NCBI RefSeq assembly: GCF_001426945.1 | Contig: NZ_LMFS01000001.1 | Span: forward strand, 2,996,922-3,060,921 | Direction of reading: 5' to 3' | Source of the DNA: Pseudolabrys sp. Root1462 | GTDB lineage: Bacteria > Pseudomonadota > Alphaproteobacteria > Rhizobiales > Xanthobacteraceae | DNA: 64,000 bases | Shown: positions 33,799-42,471 of the stretch, piece by piece | Layout: every line of letters starts with the position of its first letter | Numbering within the stretch: position 1 is the first letter of the stretch | Notes under the pieces: model-generated | The model's database searches: none | What the model saw: the letters and a program-made list of their open reading frames with translations, nothing else | What the model was told of the DNA's origin: nothing | Made by a program: the position numbers and the translations under genes

Positions 33799-35153
33799 GG
33801 GTCGGCTCGCTGCGGCTGCGGCTGATCGCCGGCGGCATCGTCGCGATCCTTGTCGCCTTGAGCATCGCCGGCTTCGGCTTGATCGTGCTGTTCCAGCGCC
33901 ACGTCACCCGCACACTGACCGACGATCTCGAGGTTCATCTCAAGCAACTCATCGCCGGCATCGATGTCGATCCGCAAGGCGCTTTGACCATTACACGGCC
34001 GCCCGCCGATCCGCGCTTTTCCGATCCGCTGTCGGGGCTTTATTGGCAGGTCGCCGGCGCCGGCGGCCAGTTGCTGCGCTCACGTTCGCTATGGGACATG
34101 ACGCTGAAGCTGCCGGCCGACGAATTGGCCCGTGGCGACATGCATCTGCACGAAGTGCCCGGTCCCGGCGGCTCGCGACTTCTGGTCGCCGAACGCAGCG
34201 TGGTGTTGTCCGGCGGCGGCGCGAAATCCTCGGCGCGCATCGCCGTTGCCACCGATCTCGGCCGCGTCACCGCCGCCACCACGGCGTTCGGTCGGGATCT
34301 GGCCGTGGCGCTCGGCGTTCTCGGGCTCGTCCTGGCGGCCGCGACGTCTATTCAGGTCGGCCTCGGTCTGCGCCCGCTCGACAATTTGCGCCGCGGCGTC
34401 GCCGATATCCGCGCCGGCCGGCGCCGCGATCTGCCGGCGTCGGTGCCGGCCGAGGTCCAGCCGCTGGTCGAGGAAGTCAACGCGCTCCTCGAAGCGCAAG
34501 CCGGCGAGATCGAACGCTCGCGCGGACGCGCCGCCGATCTGGCGCACGGTCTGAAGACGCCGCTGGCGGCGCTCGCCGCAGACGTCGTGCGCTTGCGCGC
34601 CAGCGGTCAGGAAGCGGTCGCCAACGATATCGAGGCGATCGGCGATGCCATGAGCCGGCACGTCGATCGCGAACTGGCGCGCGCGCGCGTGCGCGGCCGC
34701 GCTCGCTCGCGCACGGATGTGTCGACCGCGCTCGCGCCGTTGGTGCGCTCGCTGGTCGCGACGGTGGCGCGCACCCCCGCCGCGCAGCACTTGTCATTCA
34801 CCGTCGACATTCCCGCCGGCGCGCTGGCGCCTTTCGACCGGACCGACCTTGCCGAGGTGCTTGGCAATCTGATCGAGAACGCGGCCCGCCATGCCCGCGA
34901 ACAAGTCCGGATCACGGCGGACGCCGGCGCCAATGCCGTTATCGATGTCGAGGATGATGGCGCGGGCATCGCCGAGAGCGAATGGCCGCGCGTGTTGCAG
35001 CGCGGCGTTCGCCTCGACGAGCGCGGCGGTGCGGGTCTCGGCCTTTCCATTGTGCAGGATGTCCTCGCCGCCTACCGGTGGCGGCTCACGCTCGCGCGGT
35101 CACCGCTCGGCGGGCTCAAGGCGAGCATCATGCCCGACGAGGCGCAAGTCTAA
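33795..35153 (+). CDS. sensor histidine kinase
   Basis: 452 residues. Two transmembrane helices (about 8-32 and 165-190) enclose a periplasmic domain of roughly 130 residues. A HAMP-like linker follows, then the H-box DLAHGLKTPLAAL (H251; HxxKTP, as in PhoQ-type kinases), and an ATPase domain with N-box LIENAARHA and G-boxes (DVEDDGAGI, GAGLGLSIVQDVL). It overlaps the response regulator by four bases. The stimulus is unknown; the PepSY and metal-binding-like neighbours hint at an envelope or metal signal. Confidence 0.94.
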   Translation: MRVGSLRLRLIAGGIVAILVALSIAGFGLIVLFQRHVTRTLTDDLEVHLKQLIAGIDVDPQGALTITRPPADPRFSDPLSGLYWQVAGAGGQLLRSRSLWDMTLKLPADELARGDMHLHEVPGPGGSRLLVAERSVVLSGGGAKSSARIAVATDLGRVTAATTAFGRDLAVALGVLGLVLAAATSIQVGLGLRPLDNLRRGVADIRAGRRRDLPASVPAEVQPLVEEVNALLEAQAGEIERSRGRAADLAHGLKTPLAALAADVVRLRASGQEAVANDIEAIGDAMSRHVDRELARARVRGRARSRTDVSTALAPLVRSLVATVARTPAAQHLSFTVDIPAGALAPFDRTDLAEVLGNLIENAARHAREQVRITADAGANAVIDVEDDGAGIAESEWPRVLQRGVRLDERGGAGLGLSIVQDVLAAYRWRLTLARSPLGGLKASIMPDEAQV

Positions 35154-35160
35154 ACCAACC

Positions 35161-35195
35161 GCAAAATCCCCGGCGCGCGGGCACCGGGGATTTGC
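35161..35195. terminator. bidirectional terminator after the sensor kinase
   Basis: GCAAAATCCCCGG (35161-35173) pairs with CCGGGGATTTGC (35184-35195), with one bulged base. It lies between the kinase gene and the convergent gene at 35222. Confidence 0.7.
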
Positions 35196-35221
35196 GTCGA
35201 ACCGCGCAGTCTGTCGCCGAC

Positions 35222-35500
35222 TCAGCGCGACATCAGGCCGACCATGCTGCGGTCGAACAGCATCATCAGCTTGCCGTCGTGCATGAAGAACACGGTGCCG
35301 CGCGGCACTTCCTGGGCGCGCGCCATCAGTTCGGCCGACGGCGCCTTCATCGTGGTGGTCATCGCCTTGCCCGTCATGTCGACGTAGTAGGCGTGGCCGG
35401 TGCCGAGGCCCCATTCGCTGGCGTCGGAAGCGTAAGCGGCGGTGCCGAGCGACAGCGCCAGGCCGGCCGCGATCACGGTCTTGGTCAGGATCGACATCAT
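35222..35500 (-). CDS. small secreted hypothetical protein
   Basis: 92 residues. Signal peptide MMSILTKTVIAAGLALSL to AYASDA (about 24 residues). The mature protein has HAYYVDMTGKAM and TVFFMHDGKLMML segments and several methionines, possibly a small beta domain. It lies on the minus strand, convergent with the sensor kinase. No family is recognised. Confidence 0.7.
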   Translation of the reverse strand: MMSILTKTVIAAGLALSLGTAAYASDASEWGLGTGHAYYVDMTGKAMTTTMKAPSAELMARAQEVPRGTVFFMHDGKLMMLFDRSMVGLMSR

Positions 35501-35696
35501 GTTGGTCCTTGTATCGAGGGGAAATCGCGAACCCGTCGCGACGTCATCGGTGGATGACGGCGCGGACCCTAGGGTGCCGGAGCGCGGCCGGATAATGCCG
35601 AGATGCTATGAATTCGATAGCCGTCCGGGGCCGGCCGCCGTGGTATCAATTGCGGCCGCGGCGACGACAGCCGGCGCCGGACTGACGAGATCGATC

Positions 35697-36404
35697 GTGG
35701 ACGAACGCGACACATTGCCGGAGACGACGGCGCAGGCTTTGGCGCTCGTCTCCGCCATGCCGGGCGACCTGCGCGACCGGCTGATCGCTTATCGCGCGCA
35801 CAGCGGGCGGCTCAATCCGGCCGCCGCCGCCGCTTACGACCGGCTGGTCGCGCACCTCGGCGCGATCTACACCGGCCAGGTCGGGCCGGCCGTCGGCGAG
35901 CCGATGCCGGATTTCCTGCTGTCGAACCAGAACGGCGAACTGCTTTCGCTCGAGCGCTTCCTCGACGACGGCCCGCTCGTCGTCAGCATCAACCGCGGCC
36001 ATTGGTGCCCGTACTGCAAGCTCGACGTGCGCGCGCTGGCGGCCATCACGCCGGACATTCGCCGGCTCGGCGCGCAGGTCGTGTCGATCATGCCGGAGAC
36101 GGCGCGCTTCACCAAACAGGCGATCGCGAGCAGTGCGTTGCCGTTCCCCGTTCTCAGCGATGTCGATCTTGGCTACGCGCTGACGCTCGGCCTGGTCTAT
36201 TGGGTCGGCGAGGAAGTCAAACAACTCTACGACCAGCTCGGTCTCGACCTCGAGCGCTTTCAGGGCCACGCCGGCTTCTTCCTGCCGATCGCCGCCAAGT
36301 TCATCGTCGGACGCGACGGCATCGTGAAGGCGCGGCAGGTCGATGTCGATTTCCGTCAGCGCATGGAGCCGGCCGCTATCCTCGACGCCTTGGCGAAGCT
36401 CTGA
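35697..36404 (+). CDS. peroxiredoxin-like (AhpC/TSA family) protein
   Basis: 235 residues from a GTG at 35697; the open frame extends further upstream but that part has no coding character. The thioredoxin-like fold shows MPDFLLSNQNGELLSLERFL and the redox motif RGHWCPYCKLDVRAL (C104 and C107), a CxxC rather than the single peroxidatic Cys of classical AhpC. It would reduce peroxides or act as a thiol oxidoreductase. The function is inferred from the fold. The gene is followed closely by the convergent LysR gene. Confidence 0.75.
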   Translation: MDERDTLPETTAQALALVSAMPGDLRDRLIAYRAHSGRLNPAAAAAYDRLVAHLGAIYTGQVGPAVGEPMPDFLLSNQNGELLSLERFLDDGPLVVSINRGHWCPYCKLDVRALAAITPDIRRLGAQVVSIMPETARFTKQAIASSALPFPVLSDVDLGYALTLGLVYWVGEEVKQLYDQLGLDLERFQGHAGFFLPIAAKFIVGRDGIVKARQVDVDFRQRMEPAAILDALAKL

Positions 36405-36408
36405 CCGT

Positions 36409-37320
36409 TCACGCGGACGGAGCCGGCCGTGCCACCGGCAGCAAGGTCGTCCAGTCGGCGGCGCGCAACAATTTCATCAGCCCGTTCGCCGCCGCCGAGC
36501 GGCTGCGCCCCGCCACGGCGTAGAGCGACACCGAGCGCCGCAGCCGGATGCCGTCCACCGCCACGCCGCGCAGTGCGGCATGGCCGCGCGCCGATTCCGG
36601 CATCAGCGCGATGCCGACATTGGCCTCGAGCAGGCTGAGCATGTCCTGGTCCGACAGGATGTGATCGCCGGTCTTCTGTTCGATGCCGGCGGTCCGCAAC
36701 ACGGCGTCGAGTTCGTCGGCCTGCTCGCAATAGGGCCGCGAGATCAGCCGCGCGTCCGCCATTTCGGCGAGGCTGACGCGGTTTCGCATGGCCAGCGGAT
36801 GCGTCTTGCCGACGACCAGTTCGTAGCCCTCGTCGAACAGCGGCCAGGCATCGAGCCGCTCCCAGGTTTCGCCGAGGGGACCGGCGACCGCGAGTTCGGA
36901 GCCGCCGCTCTTGAGACGGTCGGCGATGGCTGGGCCGTCGCCGCGGAAGAACTGCAGTTCGAGGCCGGGAAACGCCTTGGCGAGTTCGGTCAGCGCCGGC
37001 ACCAGCAGCGCCAGATTGACGGTGTGTGACAGCGCCAGCCGCAGCGGCGCCGTGGCGCCCTTCTTGTGGGAAGCCGCCAGCGACTTGGCGGCGACGGCGC
37101 TGTCGTGGCACTGCGTCAGCAGCGGCAGCATCATGCGGCCGAGATCGGTGAGATGGGTGAGCGCGCGCTCGCGAACAAACAGCGCGCCGCCGAGTTCGTC
37201 CTCGAGCCCCTTGATCGCCCGGCTCAGCGACGGCTGGGCGACATTGCAGTCGCTGGCGGCCTGGGTGAAGTTGAGCACCTTGGCGACTGCCAGGAAGTAG
37301 CGAACTTGGTGCATTTCCAT
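36409..37320 (-). CDS. LysR family transcriptional regulator
   Basis: 303 residues. The N-terminal HTH is clear (MHQVRYFLAVAKVLNFTQAA, NVAQPSLSRAIKGLEDELGG). Residues about 95-295 form the LysR effector-binding domain (LRLALSHTVNLALLVPAL). The start may be the Met two codons later (37314). It is divergent from the orphan histidine kinase at 37492, with a T-N11-A box between them. The regulated genes are not certain; the kinase-like gene or the peroxiredoxin are candidates. Confidence 0.93.
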   Translation of the reverse strand: MEMHQVRYFLAVAKVLNFTQAASDCNVAQPSLSRAIKGLEDELGGALFVRERALTHLTDLGRMMLPLLTQCHDSAVAAKSLAASHKKGATAPLRLALSHTVNLALLVPALTELAKAFPGLELQFFRGDGPAIADRLKSGGSELAVAGPLGETWERLDAWPLFDEGYELVVGKTHPLAMRNRVSLAEMADARLISRPYCEQADELDAVLRTAGIEQKTGDHILSDQDMLSLLEANVGIALMPESARGHAALRGVAVDGIRLRRSVSLYAVAGRSRSAAANGLMKLLRAADWTTLLPVARPAPSA

Positions 37321-37401
37321 CGAAAAACCCGCCGCCCGCCCGGGCTCGTCGCCCAGGCCAGAAAAACGCTGCGCCGCCCGGTTCCCTTTTATACCGCCTG
37401 C

Positions 37402-37416
37402 CTATGGAAACCATAG
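37402..37416. promoter_or_regulatory. candidate LysR box
   Basis: CTATGG-AAA-CCATAG is a perfect 6-3-6 palindrome with TATGGAAACCATA, a T-N11-A core (37403-37415). It lies 82 bp upstream of the LysR start and 76 bp before the kinase gene, the usual position of an autoregulatory site. Confidence 0.6.
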
Positions 37417-37491
37417 CCGGCCGGCATTGGCCGTACCGGCACGGGCGGCGCGATAGTCCGCCCTGCCCGCTGTCCGATACCCGGTGCCGCC

Positions 37492-38214
37492 ATGACCCGC
37501 CTGACGCTCGCCGCCGTCAACGCCAGCCCGAACGCGCCGCCGGCGCCCGGCTGGTCGCACGATATTGCCCACGACATCCGCAATGCGTTGGCCGTGAGCA
37601 CGCTGCACCTGGAAACCCTCGAGCGGCTGGCCGGGCCGGAGGGACGCAAGGCCGCCAGTGCCGCGCAGGCGGTGCTCGCACGCGCCGCCGCGATGTGCTC
37701 GGCCTCGCTCGCCGCCGGCCGGCGTGCCGACCGCGGCGCGCAACGCCGCGGCTTCGATCTGATCAAGGTCATTCGCGAGATCGCCGCCACACTGGCGCCG
37801 ACCGCGCCGGCGGGCTTTCGCATCCTGACGCCGCCCGAGGCGCAATGCGTCGTGCTAGCCGAACCGGACGACATCTTCCGGATCATCTTCAACCTCGTGC
37901 ACAACGCCATCGGTGTTGCCCGTTGCGGCGGCGCAATCGGCGAGGTCCGCATCGACATCCGACGCAGCGGCTCGAGCGTCGCGATCCATATCAGCGACGA
38001 TGGCCCCGGACTGCCGGGCCCGGTTCGCGCCGCGCTGTTTCGGCGGCGGGACGGCGGAGCGGTGGCGGATCATGGTTTCGGCATTGCCATCGCGCGCGAG
38101 CTCGCCGAGCGCAACGGCAGCACGCTGCGCCTCGATCCCCGCGCCGGCGGCGCCGGTTACGTGTTCGAATTGCTGAGCGTCTGCGCCGTGGTGGCCATGG
38201 CGCCGGCCCGATAG
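37492..38214 (+). CDS. orphan histidine kinase-like ATPase
   Basis: 240 residues, soluble, no sensor or membrane segment. An H-box HDIAHDIRNALAVSTLHLE (His before DIRNAL) and an ATPase domain with N-box FNLVHNAIGVAR and G-boxes (HISDDGPGLPG, HGFGIAIARELAERNG) are visible. The architecture (dimerisation plus ATPase only) resembles a kinase core without input domain, possibly a partner of a sensor elsewhere. It is divergent from a LysR gene. Confidence 0.75.
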   Translation: MTRLTLAAVNASPNAPPAPGWSHDIAHDIRNALAVSTLHLETLERLAGPEGRKAASAAQAVLARAAAMCSASLAAGRRADRGAQRRGFDLIKVIREIAATLAPTAPAGFRILTPPEAQCVVLAEPDDIFRIIFNLVHNAIGVARCGGAIGEVRIDIRRSGSSVAIHISDDGPGLPGPVRAALFRRRDGGAVADHGFGIAIARELAERNGSTLRLDPRAGGAGYVFELLSVCAVVAMAPAR

Positions 38215-38239
38215 CCGCGAGGACTGCCTGCCGGCTGCC

Positions 38240-39520
38240 CTACGGCGTTGCGACCACGAAATCCGTGCCGAGCCCGGTCTCGTCGCTCAGGCCGTTGTCC
38301 GACACGATCAGCGACGAGCCGGGCGTAAGCAGTTCGCCGATGCGGTCGACCGCTTCCTTCGGCATCTCGAAACGTTCGAGCGCGACATCGGGGCTTGGGG
38401 CATTGGCAAGATCGGCGGCGAGCTTGGCGCGGCGCTCGGTCTCGCGGGCGGACAGCTTCGCGGCGCGCTTGCCCTTCGACTCCGCCTTCGGCACGAAGCC
38501 GCTCGGAATGCTTAGCGCGGTCCAGCGCACCTGATCGTCCTTGATCTCCATCGCCGTGAAGATGTGTGTGCCCCACGGCTTGTCGGGCTCGGCGACGCTG
38601 ACCGGCACGTCAAACAGCGGCTGGAAATCCTGGCGTACATAGAGCCGCCCGGTCTTGCGGCTGACGAATACCGATACCGGTCCCTTGCGCCTGGCGGTCT
38701 CGGCCTTCTTCTCGACCTTCGGTTCTCGCGCCGCGTCAGGCGCGGTCGCCGGATTGACACCGATGCTCGGCGCGGCGGCGTTCGTTTGCGCCTGCGCCAG
38801 CACGACCGGCGTCACCGCAACCGACCCGGTGGCGACGGGCACCTCGTCGGGCTGCTTTTCCGGTTTTTTGGGCACGAACAGCTGCGGGCTGGAAAACGCC
38901 ACCGGCGCCACCGGATCGCGCGTGACGACGACGCGCGCGCCCAGTTTCGTGAAACCGAACAGGCTCGAGGCGAAGCTGCCCGGCATGCGGATGCAGCCAT
39001 GCGAGGCGGCGTGCCCCGGCAACGGTCCTTCATGCAGCGCGATGCCGGACCAGGTGATGCGCTCCATATAGGGCATCGGCGCGCTGCTGTAGATGTTGGA
39101 CTCGTGGTAGCGCGCCTTGGCGATGATGGCGAAGACGCCCAGCGGCGTCTCGTGGCCGGCGACGCCGGTCGAGACCGGGGCGGCGGCGATCTCCTTGCCG
39201 TCGGCGAACAAAGTCACGCGCTGCTTGGCGATCGACACGACGATGGCGATCGGTCCGGCTGGCTTGCCGAATTTTTTGGCATCCTTGTCGTATTTGGTGG
39301 AATGCGGGGCGCGGCGCCGCACCGGCGGCATCTCGTCAGGCATGACCATGGGCGGCGGCGGACTGAAGAAGCCCAGCGGATCGCCGAAGAAATCCGCCGC
39401 GGCCGGCTGCGGCGCCAGCACCGCGAGGCCGAAGGCGCCGGACAACACGAGGTAGGTCCAGCGCGCGGAACTTTTCAGCCATCCGAATTCCGACAGACTC
39501 ACGCCCCGCTCCACTTCCAT
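38240..39520 (-). CDS. L,D-transpeptidase (YkuD domain), secreted
   Basis: 426 residues from ATG at 39520. An N-terminal hydrophobic stretch (about 18-42, ending APQPAAADFF) acts as a signal or anchor. The YkuD domain (about 75-215) contains the active-site motif SHGCIRM (Cys nucleophile) and HEGPLPGHA before it. The second half is a Pro/Ala-rich linker and a C-terminal region of unknown role (VFVSRKTGRLYVRQDF repeats the opening of a YkuD-like strand). L,D-transpeptidases cross-link or anchor peptidoglycan, important in polar-growing Rhizobiales. Confidence 0.88.
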   Translation of the reverse strand: MEVERGVSLSEFGWLKSSARWTYLVLSGAFGLAVLAPQPAAADFFGDPLGFFSPPPPMVMPDEMPPVRRRAPHSTKYDKDAKKFGKPAGPIAIVVSIAKQRVTLFADGKEIAAAPVSTGVAGHETPLGVFAIIAKARYHESNIYSSAPMPYMERITWSGIALHEGPLPGHAASHGCIRMPGSFASSLFGFTKLGARVVVTRDPVAPVAFSSPQLFVPKKPEKQPDEVPVATGSVAVTPVVLAQAQTNAAAPSIGVNPATAPDAAREPKVEKKAETARRKGPVSVFVSRKTGRLYVRQDFQPLFDVPVSVAEPDKPWGTHIFTAMEIKDDQVRWTALSIPSGFVPKAESKGKRAAKLSARETERRAKLAADLANAPSPDVALERFEMPKEAVDRIGELLTPGSSLIVSDNGLSDETGLGTDFVVATP

Positions 39521-39715
39521 ACGGTCCGATTCCCGTTTTCCCGCAAATGTGTTGACGCTTTGCTTCAATCCACGGGCCGGGCCTTCTTTGACCGTCACAG
39601 GCGCGTGAATGGCGCAACAATTCGGCTGTTCCGGCGCAGAGGTAACGGAAGGAACCTTAGCCCCCGCCCCTTCATTAGACCTGCACCAACAACGCAGGGG
39701 ACGGAGACGGCCGCC

Positions 39716-39871
39716 ATGAAGCAAACCCAATTTCCCAAAGAGCCGCGTAAGGACGAGGAACGCGACACCCAGAAAGCCATGGTCAAGGACGCGTCCAAGA
39801 CCAACGAAGCCCGCCGCGACAAGGTCCACGGCGACGGCGATACCGTGGATCTCGATTCCAAGCCGCGTTAA
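39716..39871 (+). CDS. small charged hypothetical protein
   Basis: 51 residues (MKQTQFPKEPRKDEERD start), mostly Lys, Asp, Glu and Arg, no hydrophobic segment, predicted disordered. GGGGACGGAGACGG precedes the ATG. It ends 12 bp before the DUF305 gene and is likely co-transcribed with it. No function is known. Confidence 0.65.
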   Translation: MKQTQFPKEPRKDEERDTQKAMVKDASKTNEARRDKVHGDGDTVDLDSKPR

Positions 39872-39883
39872 TCGAGGCCGAAC

Positions 39884-40369
39884 ATGTCTTATATGCGCTT
39901 CTGCCTGATGATCGCGGTCTCGACCGTGGTGATGTTCGGCATGATGTACCTGAATACTTACGAGTTCGACCACGTCATGTTCAGCCAGACGCGGACGTGG
40001 ATGGCGGTGCTGATGGGCGCTGGCATGGCCATCATCATGATCGTGTTTATGTGGTCGATGTATCCGAACCCGCGCATCAACGCCGCCATCATCGGCGGCA
40101 GCGCCGTCGTGTTCGTCGTATCGCTGGCGCTGGTACGCAGCCAGGCGACCGTCGGCGACGTCAGCTATATGACGGCGATGGTACCGCATCACTCCATCGC
40201 TATCATGACCAGCCGGCGCGCCCACATCCGCGATCCGCGCGTGCGCAAGCTGGCTGACGGCATAATCGAGGCGCAGGTGCGCGAGATCGGCGAGATGAAG
40301 ACCTTGATCGCCGATCTCAAGCGTAATCCGCCAGCGGACAACACGCCCGTCCTCCCGCCGGGGCAATGA
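39884..40369 (+). CDS. DUF305 domain-containing membrane protein
   Basis: 161 residues. Three hydrophobic helices occupy the N-terminal 105 residues (MIAVSTVVMFGMMYL, WMAVLMGAGMAIIMIVF, INAAIIGGSAVVFVVSLAL). The C-terminal part has the DUF305 pattern MTAMVPHHSIAIMTSRRA, with His residues that could bind metal. DUF305 is a ferritin-like helical domain of unknown function, often near copper or oxidative-stress genes. The frame overlaps the exonuclease start region by a few bases. Confidence 0.85.
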   Translation: MSYMRFCLMIAVSTVVMFGMMYLNTYEFDHVMFSQTRTWMAVLMGAGMAIIMIVFMWSMYPNPRINAAIIGGSAVVFVVSLALVRSQATVGDVSYMTAMVPHHSIAIMTSRRAHIRDPRVRKLADGIIEAQVREIGEMKTLIADLKRNPPADNTPVLPPGQ

Positions 40370-40386
40370 TCACGTCCGCACCCGCC

Positions 40387-41199
40387 ATGAAGATCGCCAC
40401 CTTCAACATCAACAACGTCAACCGGCACCTGCCCAACCTCACCGCCTGGCTGAAGTCGGCCAAGCCTGACGTTGTCTGCCTGCAGGAGCTCAAATGCGAA
40501 CAGGGCGCCTTCCCGGCCGCGGCGCTGGCCAAGGCCGGCTACAAGGCGGTGTGGAAGGGCGAGCGCACCTGGAACGGCGTCGCCATCCTGTCCCGCGGGC
40601 CCGAGCCGGTGCTGACGCGTGACGAACTGCCCGGCGACAAGACCGACGCGCAAAGCCGCTACATCGAGGCGGCGGTCGACGGCGTCCTCATCGCCTGCAT
40701 TTATCTGCCGAACGGCAATCCGCAGCCCGGGCCGAAATTCGATTACAAGCTGGCCTGGTTCAAGCGCCTCCACGCGCACGCGCGCAAGCTGCTCAAGTCC
40801 GGCGCGCCGGTGATCATCGCCGGCGATTACAATGTGGCGCCGACCGAGGTCGATATCTACCCGACCAGGTCATGGGACAATGACGCGCTGGTGCAGCCGG
40901 AAAGCCGCGCCGCCTATGCGCGTCTGGTCAAGCAGGGCTGGACCGACGCGCTGCGCGAACTCAATCCCGACGAGCGCATCTACACGTTCTGGCATTACTG
41001 GCGGAACAGTTGGCAACGCAATGCGGGCTTGCGCATCGATCACCTGTTGTTGTCACCCTCGCTGGCGCCGCGCCTGAAGGACGCCGGCGTCGATCGCGCC
41101 GTGCGCGGCAAGAAGGAGCCGAGCGACCACGCCCCGGTATGGGTGGAGATCAAGGACGCTGCGGCCAGAAGCAAGACGAAGCGCAAGAAGAAGCGCTAG
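40387..41199 (+). CDS. xthA: exodeoxyribonuclease III
   Basis: 270 residues from ATG at 40387 (MKIATFNINNVNRHL). The AP endonuclease family motifs are present: CLQELKCEQGAFP (metal-binding Glu), IIAGDYNVAPTEVD (Asp and Asn) and SDHAPVW (catalytic Asp-His). It cleaves abasic sites and degrades 3' ends of duplex DNA during base-excision repair. An upstream in-frame ATG at 40366 adds seven residues and is less likely. A basic tail KTKRKKKR ends the protein. Confidence 0.95.
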   Translation: MKIATFNINNVNRHLPNLTAWLKSAKPDVVCLQELKCEQGAFPAAALAKAGYKAVWKGERTWNGVAILSRGPEPVLTRDELPGDKTDAQSRYIEAAVDGVLIACIYLPNGNPQPGPKFDYKLAWFKRLHAHARKLLKSGAPVIIAGDYNVAPTEVDIYPTRSWDNDALVQPESRAAYARLVKQGWTDALRELNPDERIYTFWHYWRNSWQRNAGLRIDHLLLSPSLAPRLKDAGVDRAVRGKKEPSDHAPVWVEIKDAAARSKTKRKKKR

Positions 41200-41225
41200 C
41201 GGCGTCGGCCTTGCGGTTTGGGCGG

Positions 41226-42188
41226 TTACGACTTCGGCGTCGTATAGACAATATCGACCAGATCCTTGACCTGCTCATCCGACAACGGCTTGTCGATGAA
41301 CTTGGCGCTGGTGGCACGCTGCATGACGTAGTCGAGGCTGAGCAAGGGACCGAAGCGCAGCGCCTCGCGCGGATAGAACGCGATGCCCTTCTCCGCCACA
41401 TCGGGACTCACTTTGTTCATCTTGCCATACATCGCCGCTGCATCCGTGGGATGGGCGTAGGACCAATCGATGCAGCGGTCGAGCACTTCAAGGAATTTGC
41501 GCACCGTATCGCGATGCTGCTTGAGATAGTCGCCGCGCGCGATGATGACGCGGCCGGACACCTCCTTGAGCTTGGCCACATCGGCCCCGGTGAACAGCAC
41601 CCTGATCTTGCCGGCGGCCACCTGGTCGAGCATCGACGGCGGGAACGCATAGCCGACGTCGATCTGTCCGGTCATCACCATGGTGAAGGTGGCATCCATC
41701 GCGCCGGTCGCCTTCGGCCTGATGTCGAGTTTGTGCTCGTTCTTGAAGTCGAGCAGCACGGCTTCGGTAGCGCCGCCCGGACGCGAGAAAGCGACGGTTT
41801 TGCCGTTGAGATCGGCCATGGACTTGATCGGGCTCGCCGCCGGCACATAGAAGAAGTTTTCGTCTTGGCCGATGCCTTCCGACGACACGATCTTGAGCTT
41901 GTGGCCATGCGCATAGGCGGCGATCACGGCGTCGATCCCGGGCGAGAAGCCGATATCGAGGCCGCCGGCGACCACGGCCTGCACGTTTTCGGAACCACCG
42001 CGGGTCGATGAAACCTCGACATCGAGCCCGGCTTTGGCGAATTCGCCGCGCTCCTGACAGAAGGCCGGCTGCGACGTGTCCCAGAGGCCGAGGCTGGTGG
42101 TGGCGACCTTCACCTTTTCCAGCGCCTGCGCCGAAGGAATTGTGAGCGCGGCCGCGACGGCGGCGATGACCAGGCCAGAAACTTTCAT
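41226..42188 (-). CDS. ABC transporter substrate-binding protein (NMT1/SsuA-like), orphan
   Basis: 320 residues. Signal peptide MKVSGLVIAAVAAALTIPSAQA. The fold is the NMT1/THI5-like periplasmic binder (KVKVATTSLGLWDTSQPAF, AVVAGGLDIGFSPG, KPL-SDEQVKDLVD). It would bind a small organic or thiamine-precursor-like ligand. No permease or ATPase gene lies beside it, so it either works with components elsewhere or has an orphan role. It is convergent with xthA. Confidence 0.85.
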   Translation of the reverse strand: MKVSGLVIAAVAAALTIPSAQALEKVKVATTSLGLWDTSQPAFCQERGEFAKAGLDVEVSSTRGGSENVQAVVAGGLDIGFSPGIDAVIAAYAHGHKLKIVSSEGIGQDENFFYVPAASPIKSMADLNGKTVAFSRPGGATEAVLLDFKNEHKLDIRPKATGAMDATFTMVMTGQIDVGYAFPPSMLDQVAAGKIRVLFTGADVAKLKEVSGRVIIARGDYLKQHRDTVRKFLEVLDRCIDWSYAHPTDAAAMYGKMNKVSPDVAEKGIAFYPREALRFGPLLSLDYVMQRATSAKFIDKPLSDEQVKDLVDIVYTTPKS

Positions 42189-42471
42189 GGGGGCATTCCT
42201 CGTTGGGCGCGCGGCGTCACTCGACGCGCGCGGATGCTGACGCGGCCGGTCCGGCCTCCGGCCTCTTTGAAATTACACTACATATGTTAGTAATGTGCCA
42301 TAGCTATTTTGCACGCGGCCATGCGCAGCGAACGGCGCGCCATGCTACCGTCGCTGGGGCGTTACACTCGATGAAAAAGGGGTGGGGCCAATGAGAGATC
42401 CCGCAACGGCCTCTCAATGACGGAAGCGACCTTCTCGGACACTCCGTCCAGGGGAGGTAACGTAAAGGCCT

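Noticed and set aside
35442-35696. N-terminal extension of the peroxiredoxin gene
   Set aside because: It overlaps the promoter and start of the gene at 35222-35500 and is not coding-like; the GTG at 35697 gives the usual family length.
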